In this document: positions 11,512-19,335 of the stretch, piece by piece
Layout of the letters: every line of letters starts with the position of its first letter
How positions within the stretch are numbered: the stretch's first letter is position 1
Source: Asterionellopsis glacialis
Lineage: Eukaryota; Bacillariophyta; Plagiogrammaphyceae; Rhaphoneidales; Asterionellopsidaceae
Assembly (NCBI GenBank): GCA_014885115.2
Contig: WKLE02001272.1
Location: 3,779-50,603 of the forward strand
Direction: 5' to 3'
Length of the DNA stretch: 46,825 nucleotides
The notes under the pieces: model-generated
Databases searched by the model: none
Told to the model about the DNA's origin: nothing
The model's input: the letters and a program-made list of their open reading frames with translations, nothing else
Program-made: the position numbers and the translations under genes

Positions 11512-12180
11512 ATGTCATCCTTCTCAAATTCATCATGTCCTATTGATTTGAAGTCTCTGGAGAATTACGATGAATGTCCTGTTCGGACAATTGGAACATG
11601 TGACAGATGGCGTTTAGGACAACCACCCAATTACGATTCAGTCAATGCCAAGTATTTACTTCAAAAATCTATGAAACATTCACCTACAAGTTTAGAAAAA
11701 GCTGTTGAAAATATTGTCAAAAGTTGGGAAGCAGAAATACAACATAAATTGATTCCTGAACAAATTGAAAGTATTGATCAAGAACATTTTTCAATGGCAA
11801 CCAATAACAAAACACCATGGACGATTCATGATATATTGAAAAAAGGTACCTACTGTTGTCTACTGGAAGGTGCTACCAATCACCATCCTGTTCTTGATAT
11901 GGATTTTGAAGAAAGCAATGAATACTTTCAAAAAAAGTTCAAAACTGGATTTGCATGGGAAGTAGAAAAGGTATTCAGTGGACCACCCAAAGTTTGCTTC
12001 TCGTGGCGTCATTGGGCTCATTTAGAAACAGAATCTTTGGAAGAGGAACAAAATGGCAAAGGTAAACTTATTGAACTGAAAGGCTTTACTAGAGCTAATG
12101 TCACAGATGAAGGCAAAATGATGGATATTGAAGTTTACTTTGATCAAGAAAAGTTTCTGAGTGACACCTCCACTATGTAA
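11512..12180 (+). CDS. Pathogen-related-protein-like (NTF2/SnoaL-like) protein
   Basis: A single exon of 222 residues runs from ATG 11512 (context aaaATGt) to TAA 12178. Landmarks match the plant pathogen-related protein family: WRLGQPPNYDSVN near residue 35, SLEKAVENIVKSWEAE, a middle segment ILKKGTYCCLL, and VCFSWRHWAHLE followed by a C-terminal IEVYFDQEKF. The length matches that family (about 230). Family members are small, NTF2-like, and induced by stress in plants, but no reaction is established; I infer only the fold. Its stop lies 48 bases from the stop of the convergent minus-strand gene. Confidence 0.8.
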   Translation: MSSFSNSSCPIDLKSLENYDECPVRTIGTCDRWRLGQPPNYDSVNAKYLLQKSMKHSPTSLEKAVENIVKSWEAEIQHKLIPEQIESIDQEHFSMATNNKTPWTIHDILKKGTYCCLLEGATNHHPVLDMDFEESNEYFQKKFKTGFAWEVEKVFSGPPKVCFSWRHWAHLETESLEEEQNGKGKLIELKGFTRANVTDEGKMMDIEVYFDQEKFLSDTSTM

Positions 12181-12228
12181 TGCTGTTGTGCTCAATGTTG
12201 TTGGCAATTTTTTTGAATGACTGTTTAT

Positions 12229-13227
12229 TTACGGTTTCAATGTATTTGTTGTAGTTCGTGGTGTTGGTGTTGGTGTTGCTTTTGCCTGCTGTTGTTTTTG
12301 TTGCTCGAGTAATTCTAAATTAGCTTTATACAATTTACCACGACTTTTGGCTAATTTTTGTTCACATTTTGCCTTTTGAGCGATATATTTAAACCTTTGC
12401 ATTTTAAGTTCTGTTCGTGTCATTTGTTGTAATTCTTCTACACAATGATAAAGTGCAGGATCTGTTAAATCACTGACTTGATATAATATTGATTTTGACG
12501 ACGACGATGGTTCTGACGACTCCTTCGTACTAACTTGATATAATGGTGATTTTGATGACAACGGTGGTTCTGATGCCTTCTTCGTACTACTACCCGTAGC
12601 AAGGAGTGCATTGGTTTGGTCAAGTAAACATTGTACACGTTTCAATTTGTGTTTATTTTCTAAAAACTTGGTGCGAACTTTATTTATTTTCCCTTCAATT
12701 CTACTATTTACATCCGTTGATTTTGTGTTGATGTTGACGTCGTACCCAGTCTTTATTTCTTTTGTCTTTTTGAGTTTTTCCGTCTTTTCTTGTTTCGCTG
12801 ATGGTGGAGTTATTGTAGCATCGGCATTCACACCCGTTTGAAATTGAAACATATCCTTGGGTGTTTGAATAGGATGACCACGATGATTCTTATCATTTGT
12901 TGCTGCGTCATCCTCTTCGTGCTGTTGTTCCTGTTGAAGGATTCGTTGTGTCACTGTATGTAAAAGTTCATTCCGTTCTTCGACAGGCAATCCCATAATC
13001 ATTTCAGTTAAGGTTGATACCTTTGGTTGAAGTAATGTTGGACATGTCTTGCATAATTTATCAAAGTTGGTAAAACGTTTGACAGCTGCTGTTTCTACTT
13101 TCTTATTGCTGTTATTTTTGGGTGGTGGAGTTGCTGAGAATGCTGTTACTATGGTCGACGTTGGAATCGTAATAACGCTTAATACCACGGCAAACCTAAG
13201 GACTAGCATTGAAAAAGAATTCTTCAT
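12229..13227 (-). CDS. Plastid-presequence protein with C-terminal coiled coil, function unknown
   Basis: A single exon of 332 residues starts at ATG 13227 and stops with TAA at 12229. Residues 1-30 form a signal peptide (LRFAVVLSVITIPTSTIV) ending in TAFSATPPP, again an AxAF-like junction for diatom plastid import. A basic, disordered middle carries two copies of a Ser-rich unit ending in LYQVS. The C-terminal ~80 residues (from DLTDPALYHCVEEL) form a Lys/Gln-rich coiled coil, and the protein ends with a Thr/Pro-rich tail. I do not recognise the family; a plastid-located structural or nucleic-acid-binding role would be a guess. Plastid targeting is an inference from the presequence only. Confidence 0.65.
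   Translation of the reverse strand: MKNSFSMLVLRFAVVLSVITIPTSTIVTAFSATPPPKNNSNKKVETAAVKRFTNFDKLCKTCPTLLQPKVSTLTEMIMGLPVEERNELLHTVTQRILQQEQQHEEDDAATNDKNHRGHPIQTPKDMFQFQTGVNADATITPPSAKQEKTEKLKKTKEIKTGYDVNINTKSTDVNSRIEGKINKVRTKFLENKHKLKRVQCLLDQTNALLATGSSTKKASEPPLSSKSPLYQVSTKESSEPSSSSKSILYQVSDLTDPALYHCVEELQQMTRTELKMQRFKYIAQKAKCEQKLAKSRGKLYKANLELLEQQKQQQAKATPTPTPRTTTNTLKP
12470..12594 (-). repeat. Two tandem copies of a ~63-base coding repeat
   Basis: Within the plastid-presequence gene two adjacent units each encode a segment of the form K-x-SEP-x-SSKS-x-LYQVS. Shared stretches include acttgatataat and ggtgattttgatga-type blocks with a few substitutions, so this is a recent in-frame duplication in a disordered region. 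Confidence 0.75.
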
Positions 13228-13910
13228 ATTTTTTGTTATTAGAGATTCTATTTCATCCGTTCGATATGGTCCTAGGTTCTTCCTTTATGTTTCTTCGGTG
13301 AGGATGAATCAAGAGAAACAAGAGGAAAGAACACAACAGCCCCATGTGGTGGTATTGGAAATGTTTATTTGTTCTCTTTCTGTGTGAGAAAGAAAAATGA
13401 TGCACCAAAGAACAATCAAAGAATCCAAACATCGTCATCGTGACGTCGCTAATTTTCCTTCTCTTGAAGGACAGACACACCCAAACTGGGTAAACGAGTT
13501 CTACGGGCACATACTTACTTCTGCACGGACACACATACAGAGTCATCTTCCGTCTTTTTGCCTGCCGATGAATAGAATGCGGCGGATACGCAAAGTTCCC
13601 GCCACTAGAGACTGTTTCAAATGAGAGAAATAAAACAGCCAAAATGTCACAAATAAAGTTTTATTATATATTTCCTCATGAACACCTACTAATTACTTTG
13701 TATCAAGTGAGAGGACCAATTGTATTTGAAACACTACACTCCATTCATAACTTTGTTTTGTGTTTTCTTAACTTCTTCATCCGTATTTAAAACTTATCTA
13801 AACTGCAAATTTTATATGGTGGACTGGGCATGCACACAAACATACTTTTTGATTTTTAACATCAATCTCTAAAGAATCACTAATTTCTTTTTTAAATAGC
13901 TTGTTGACGC
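13228..13910. other. Intergenic region
   Basis: This 683-base stretch lies upstream of the plastid-presequence gene and downstream of the next minus-strand gene. Short open frames exist on both strands, but their composition is unlike the neighbouring genes. I see no gene in it. Confidence 0.4.
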
Positions 13911-15410
13911 TTACTCTTGTTCAAGAAGCAACAATAGACTTTCAGCTTCATACTGCAACATGGCATGGCTCATACATCCAATCTCATGTGCATCATGTAT
14001 GACTTGAATTTTGTCACAAATCATTTTTTTGGCTGTTGCCGAATTTGTACAGCAAATTCTCAAACCTTTGATACACAGTGTAGCATTATGAGGAATTTTC
14101 TTCGCTTGTTGGATCTGTTGTAAGAAAAAGTCAAGAATGGGTTCTGAAGATCCTTCTTTGCGGTCATCTTTTATGTCAGAAGAATCTAACATATGTAGGC
14201 TCGTTACCTTTTGATTCAATCTTGAAAATACATGTGGATCCGAAATATTGGTATTATTTGCACTGTTCATGCTGAGCCATTCAAGAGCATTCACAAAAAT
14301 AGTGAGCGCTAGATTAAACATGACAGCCACTGTTTCGATCAAGTAAAAGGGAAAGTCTTTTCTAACGTTCACCACATCTTGAGGATCAAGAAAATAACAC
14401 TCGTCATTTTCATCGTCGCTATCACTCTTGATAGAGAAATCTCCATCAGCGTCATCCATGGTGCTAATGTCATCGACCTCAGAACTATTCACCGTACTGA
14501 GAGTACGAGTACTAGTAGCAAATGGACGTTTCCCAAACGTGTCATCTCCCATATTCTTTTTGAAAAGAATATTCAAGATAAAGGTTTGGATGCTTTGGAA
14601 GGGACCTTCACCTATGATGACTGCCCTACAAGCAAGTGTTCGTAAGGTGGAAGCAATTGGGGTAGAAAAAGAACTCAAAATAATCAACATTTCAAGACCC
14701 AAAAGTCGACTGTCAATCTGTTCCTTTTGAATCATGCGTTGTGTAATTTGGAGACTTTCGTCTTCATCTTTTTTCTTGTTGTTCGTGTATAGTAGAATCT
14801 CCGCCTTTTGAAAAGAAGGAGTAGAATAGTTGATGACATTGTCACTGGTGCTTGGTGTTTGATGATGAGATCTCAAATCGCCAACTTCGTCACCTGTATT
14901 ACTAATGGCGGCAAGTATGGACGAACTGTATTTATGAAAGGTTATACTGCAACCTCGTCGACGTTGAATTTCAACAATAATATGCTGTTTGTCCTCGGAT
15001 AACCAAAGAGATAGATACATTTCTATATTGTGGTCAAATGTTAGTAGGGCGGCGGCAACAGGATCTGAAAAGAATACTCCTTGAATGCTCATTGCTTTCA
15101 AACAACTTGCAATATTGTACAAGATGGTTGATACCGAAAACAAATCGATAGGAAAGGATTCACTAGTTTGTTCCATTGGATAATGGGTAGGAACCTGTTC
15201 CAGATCACTCGGATTCAGCCATGCATGATCAAGAGGAAACAATGGTTGACCATTCTTTTGTGTTTCAGTCAGATTTTGGGAAGGAGTACTAGGATCTTCT
15301 ATAGCGTCTTGTCCAGTGTGGTTCTTTTGTTGATGAGCACTCAACATGGAAAACACAGACCTTAAACTTGACTTCTTAATTACCAAGAGAGAGCGAATAT
15401 ACTTTAGCAT
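13911..15410 (-). CDS. Unrecognised 499-residue protein
   Basis: The frame runs from ATG 15410 to TAA at 13911 with no obvious internal intron. It has a mostly helical character: a hydrophobic segment LFSVSTILYNIASCLKA near residue 95, a stretch MLIILSSFSTPIASTLRTLACRAV near 245, an acidic Ser/Asp linker, and a helical C-terminal half (LIETVAVMFNLALTIFVNALEWL) that ends in LLLLLEQE. No catalytic motif or known domain is recognised; an armadillo/HEAT-like helical fold is possible. The first ~30 residues are basic and less convincing, and a better 5' exon may exist upstream at about 15704 (see that entry). Confidence 0.65.
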   Translation of the reverse strand: MLKYIRSLLVIKKSSLRSVFSMLSAHQQKNHTGQDAIEDPSTPSQNLTETQKNGQPLFPLDHAWLNPSDLEQVPTHYPMEQTSESFPIDLFSVSTILYNIASCLKAMSIQGVFFSDPVAAALLTFDHNIEMYLSLWLSEDKQHIIVEIQRRRGCSITFHKYSSSILAAISNTGDEVGDLRSHHQTPSTSDNVINYSTPSFQKAEILLYTNNKKKDEDESLQITQRMIQKEQIDSRLLGLEMLIILSSFSTPIASTLRTLACRAVIIGEGPFQSIQTFILNILFKKNMGDDTFGKRPFATSTRTLSTVNSSEVDDISTMDDADGDFSIKSDSDDENDECYFLDPQDVVNVRKDFPFYLIETVAVMFNLALTIFVNALEWLSMNSANNTNISDPHVFSRLNQKVTSLHMLDSSDIKDDRKEGSSEPILDFFLQQIQQAKKIPHNATLCIKGLRICCTNSATAKKMICDKIQVIHDAHEIGCMSHAMLQYEAESLLLLLEQE

Positions 15411-16189
15411 TTGTTGTTTTCTTGTTGTGGTTTTAGATTATATTTAAAATAATGTTGTTTTTCTCGAATGTTTGCAATAGAGAATGAAATATGTTTTTGA
15501 AACGACTATTTTAGTCATGGGATGACTGGAAATTAGATGGAAGAAAGCTTTAATATCTAGAAAAAGTAATAAGTAAGTGTCAACGGTCTTACTTTTTTCA
15601 AATCGAAATGTATCCCCTCTAGAACCACGGGTAGCTGCGGTACTGTCCTCAGTCGTGGATCCTTTACTGTACACCCTGAGACGTGCATTCCAACAGTCAA
15701 GCATTGTCAAAGCTTCTTGGGCTTTTTATAATATGTTGTTTGAGCTGTCTTTTATATGTGAGACTCACATGGCACAAGCATTGTTTGGGAAACAGCTTGT
15801 TTCCTTATTCAAATAGAGAATAAACGAAACAATCTGAAATCTTGCAAACAGTAACAATTCCGTATCATTGGTTGGGGATATATTATGTGGCAGGAAGCAT
15901 TGTAGGAAGATGCCTGGAGTCTTTTGAAATTGGGCACTCGCAGAAGTGTGCATTTCAATAGAAAACTTCTAAACATAGAATTTGCACATAATTACCTACA
16001 GACAGTCCTGATAAGTTTCTAGATGTCATTGTCATCCCCACGATAAACATTCGTCTATTTTGGATGGTATTAGACACATGCTAATACGACGATACAATGT
16101 ACCTCGTAGTATCAATAATGAAATTTTCTGGAACATGCATGTGTACTTTCTATTTTGGACGCGTCACACCAATGCTGTTTATGTTTTGC
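15411..16189. other. Intergenic region
   Basis: Apart from the candidate small frame at 15444-15704, this 779-base region holds nothing I can support. Confidence 0.4.
15444..15704 (-). CDS. Small ORF or possible 5' exon of the neighbouring gene
   Basis: From ATG 15704 the frame begins MLDCWNARLRVYSKGS and continues with TRGSRGDTFRFEK before meeting a good donor (A|GTAAGACC at about 15589). This opening looks like a genuine N-terminus. If not spliced, the frame continues to TAA at 15444 with ordinary-looking residues. I could not find an acceptor that joins it in phase to the start of the 499-residue gene. It may be that gene's first exon, a separate small gene, or chance. Confidence 0.3.
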   Translation of the reverse strand: MLDCWNARLRVYSKGSTTEDSTAATRGSRGDTFRFEKSKTVDTYLLLFLDIKAFFHLISSHPMTKIVVSKTYFILYCKHSRKTTLF

Positions 16190-16792
16190 TTACCAGTCAT
16201 CGCTATCTGATCCACTGCCCCCAGCACCCCACGGAGGAACGAGACTTGAATCACTAGCACAATCAAACTCTTCACATCCATCTGGATCGACGTCTGAATT
16301 GAATTCATCCTCTTCACCATGCAGATCCATACCTAACATTTCGGCTCGTAAATGACGTGCTTCCCGCGTTTTTCCTTCGGGTTGGAGCTTTTCAATACGC
16401 AATCGTTTCGACGCATTTTCGCTTTCACGTTCCGCCTGTTTGGCTTCTCGAGCTCTTTTTTTGTGTTCCATTTGTTGTTCATATGCCTTTTTAGTCGTCT
16501 CGTACAAAGCCTTACCATAATCATCTTCCATACAATACTTGATGGTGGAATTATTATATTTCACGTCCTCTGGATTTGTCGTGTGTGGACCTTGAAAACA
16601 ATACTTTGGATTTGCCTTTTCGTCACCGTAATGCCGATGAAATTTGTAATTTGCACCACAACATCCAACTGTGCCAGTGTACCATGAGGTACCATTCCGC
16701 AAACCCTCAAAGAGTTCACTATCATGTTCAATGATGCATTGATTCATGGAGGACTTTTTTGTCTTGTTATGTTTGCTAGCAGGAATAAACAT
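16190..16792 (-). CDS. Small Cys/His-rich, probably zinc-binding protein with uncertain 5' end
   Basis: The annotated frame starts at ATG 16792 and gives 200 residues to TAG at 16190. The coding frame continues upstream of this ATG without a stop to about 16898 and encodes TKSCVRCHD just before it, so a C-x2-C pair is lost if 16792 is the start. With it the pattern is C-x2-C, then QCIIEH, then SWYTGTVGCCG and CFQGPH, a spacing reminiscent of CHORD-type zinc modules. The C-terminal half is a charged helix followed by an acidic tail ending GSDSDDW. A natural-looking ATG lies at 16865 (MSSKDGSNSSSS) but in another frame, so a one-base indel or an unseen 5' exon is suspected. Function unknown. 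Confidence 0.55.
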   Translation of the reverse strand: MFIPASKHNKTKKSSMNQCIIEHDSELFEGLRNGTSWYTGTVGCCGANYKFHRHYGDEKANPKYCFQGPHTTNPEDVKYNNSTIKYCMEDDYGKALYETTKKAYEQQMEHKKRAREAKQAERESENASKRLRIEKLQPEGKTREARHLRAEMLGMDLHGEEDEFNSDVDPDGCEEFDCASDSSLVPPWGAGGSGSDSDDW

Positions 16793-17309
16793 ATCGTGAC
16801 ATCGGACGCAACTCTTCGTTCTTTTGCTTACTACTGCTACTATTGGATCCGTCTTTGGAAGACATGATTCTATATCTCGATCTTGTTGGTCTTATTTATT
16901 GATCTATTGCGTGTACATGCCTTGAAGCATACCTTACCTATATTCTGCTCCCATCTTGTTCAGTGTTTGCCTCTCTAGTGTCCTGTTCTGAGTTCTCCCT
17001 TTTTGGGTGTTCACATAGATTTTATGTGGATGCTCTCTAGATCTACGCATTCCCAGGTAGTCCTAGGTATGACGTACATTCAGTACCAGTACTTGGTATT
17101 TATTGCCCGGGACTCAATCGTACCAAGGTACTCGCAATGGAAATGAGCTATGACACATCATACACGGTGGTACGACAAGATCGATATCACTTCTTTTCAA
17201 AACCAAATTATTCCAGTTTTCAAGATTATTCAAGACGAAATTTTTTTACAGCAACCATGACATCAACCTGTCATTTTATATTCTTTTATTCCTATTATTG
17301 TACTATGCA
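16793..17309. other. Intergenic region with GGTACC-type inverted repeats
   Basis: Holds the suspected 5' extension of the Cys/His gene (to about 16898) and, near 17083-17131, TACCAGTACTTGGTA and GTACCAAGGTAC, which resemble the inverted repeats at 11017-11115. No other gene is visible. Confidence 0.45.
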
Positions 17310-18320
17310 TTAGTGATGCACATAATTTCGTTCTCTTATAAATAGTTCTGGCTTGGACTTGATGAATTGAAACAACACATCATTTTTACCAAAGGGTGAT
17401 TTAGAGGGGTAGTATCTCCATTTCTTCTTGGTGCATCGAGAAAGAATATATGCCCACAAACCATCGGGGAGATTATCCTTTCTCAAGATTTGACGATGAT
17501 AAATGGAATTCAATTTCCCAAAAAAGAAGAGTTTCTTTTGTAGTTCACTATCATTCACATAATATGCACCGACAAACAAGTTTTGTACAGTAGCATCGAG
17601 AAGAATTTTTTTCGTTTCATCATTGGGTGCACTACTACTACTGTTGCCAAGTACCATCCGAATCTCCTTTAACGTCGTGTTGTTCTTGAGCATATTGTGC
17701 ATGGCAATGGCACCCCTATGCGAGAACGGGTTACCCGATAAATCAAGTGTCTGGACACTACGATTCTTCTCAAGACCAGAACAAATGTATTCAATGCCGC
17801 GATTCGAAATATTGTTGTGAGTTAGACTAATTTCCTTAATACTCTTGTTCACAATCAACATTGATCCGATCGCTTTAGCATCATCATTACTAATATTCTT
17901 GTGGGACAATTGCAAATTATGAATGGATGTGTTATTTGCAAGTCCAGTAAAAAGAACATGGCTCGATCCATACGTTTTCTTGTCCAAGGTTTGATTTTTA
18001 TCGCAATCTAAACGCACTTGACGACCTTTATCATGTACGGCTTCGTCAACAACAACCGATGTTTTGTTAGTAAAGGAAGTACAAATATAAAGTTCTTGTA
18101 AGGTTCCGTTGTGCTCCAGCAAACGTGCAAGCTCATGTAATCCTTTCCCTCCGAGTGTTTGAGTATTGATCAAATGAAGTTGCTTGGCTACTGTATTTTC
18201 AACCAAACTTTCCGATAATGCTTGGACATTATCATCATTTAATGCATAACATTTTACAAGGTGCGTAATGTAGGGATCATTTTCCTTCAGTTTTTGGCAT
18301 AGCGTTGAAAAAGGGGTCAT
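17310..18320 (-). CDS. RNI-type leucine-rich-repeat protein
   Basis: A single exon of 336 residues runs from ATG 18320 to TAA at 17310. It carries ribonuclease-inhibitor-type repeats of about 28 residues; the clearest are NTSIHNLQLSHKNISNDDA, NKSIKEISLTHNNISNRGI and NRSVQTLDLSGNPFSHRGA. Weaker ones stand before them and after (NNTTLKEIRM). The C-terminal region has FFGKLNSIYHRQIL, then LPDGLWAYILSRC and DVLFQFIKSKPELF, a signature seen in many diatom LRR proteins. There is no signal peptide or kinase, so it is likely intracellular. Such repeats bind proteins; the partner is unknown. Confidence 0.8.
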   Translation of the reverse strand: MTPFSTLCQKLKENDPYITHLVKCYALNDDNVQALSESLVENTVAKQLHLINTQTLGGKGLHELARLLEHNGTLQELYICTSFTNKTSVVVDEAVHDKGRQVRLDCDKNQTLDKKTYGSSHVLFTGLANNTSIHNLQLSHKNISNDDAKAIGSMLIVNKSIKEISLTHNNISNRGIEYICSGLEKNRSVQTLDLSGNPFSHRGAIAMHNMLKNNTTLKEIRMVLGNSSSSAPNDETKKILLDATVQNLFVGAYYVNDSELQKKLFFFGKLNSIYHRQILRKDNLPDGLWAYILSRCTKKKWRYYPSKSPFGKNDVLFQFIKSKPELFIRERNYVHH

Positions 18321-19335
18321 GATGGTTCGTTATACGGTATTCTTCGAGAAGAGACAAAAAGAACTTCATAATAATATGAGTTCGTAGTGTGAAGGGAATT
18401 TGTTTTCATGATACACATGATGATGTCAAGCAGAGTACATCGTCTTTTGACATAAATGACGCACTAATTTCATTTACAATGTACTATCGAACGTGAGTCC
18501 AGTACCCAGAATTCACAAACCTCATGGGAGAACGAATCAAGTGTTCTACAGATAGCGGCATCCTGACATTCTGGACTGTAGGTCCTACTCGGTTTTATGT
18601 AGTATCGAAAAGTTCTTCTCCAAATTTGATTTTATTGAATTTCATTGGTTCATTGGTTCCTAGGTTGGATTCGGATGAAATTCAATAATTCTTACAGGTA
18701 TTTTTTAATGACGTACTATATATTCTGACACTCACATTTAAGGAAAAGGAAATCATGCATGAAGAAACGAACATCTAAAGTTCCTATTGCCTATTGATAT
18801 TTTGTTCTTTTATATAATACAGGCAGTATCATACTGTTCAATTAAATAAAATAGCTGACATTCCGATTCTGTTGGTTGATTGAATGGCTGGTANNNNNNN
18901 NNNNNNNNNNNNNNNNNNNNNNNNNNNNNNNNNNNNNNNNNNNNNNNNNNNNNNNNNNNNNNNNNNNNNNNNNNNNNNNNNNNNNNNNNNNNNNNNNNNN
19001 NNNNNNNNNNNNNNNNNNNNNNNNNNNNNNNNNNNNNNNNNNNNNNNNNNTTATATACAATGTATCAATGTAAAATGTTTCTTTTCCATTAGTTTCAAAA
19101 TACAAACCAAACAAAAGATGTGACCCTTTGTTGTCACAACCACAAATGAGATGAATCACAAATTGGTGGACAAATCTTGATTCTTCTTCTTCTTCTTTCT
19201 GTCTAGGTATTTTTTATTGTACTATATTTACACAATACAATACATCCTTTGTGGTAATGAAACGAAATATGAAACTTTCCAAATAACGTCACTTCAACAC
19301 ATTATAATATGAGTGTGTTTGTGTTGTGGTGAGAC
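18321..19335. other. Intergenic region interrupted by an assembly gap
   Basis: The 1015 bases between two minus-strand genes include the N run. Nothing coding is supported on either side of it; the sequence is AT-rich. Confidence 0.5.
18894..19050. other. Assembly gap (157 N)
   Basis: A continuous run of N. Frames that cross it are artefacts. Confidence 0.99.

Noticed and set aside
18842..19159. Open frames across the N run
   Set aside because: They consist mostly of unknown residues.
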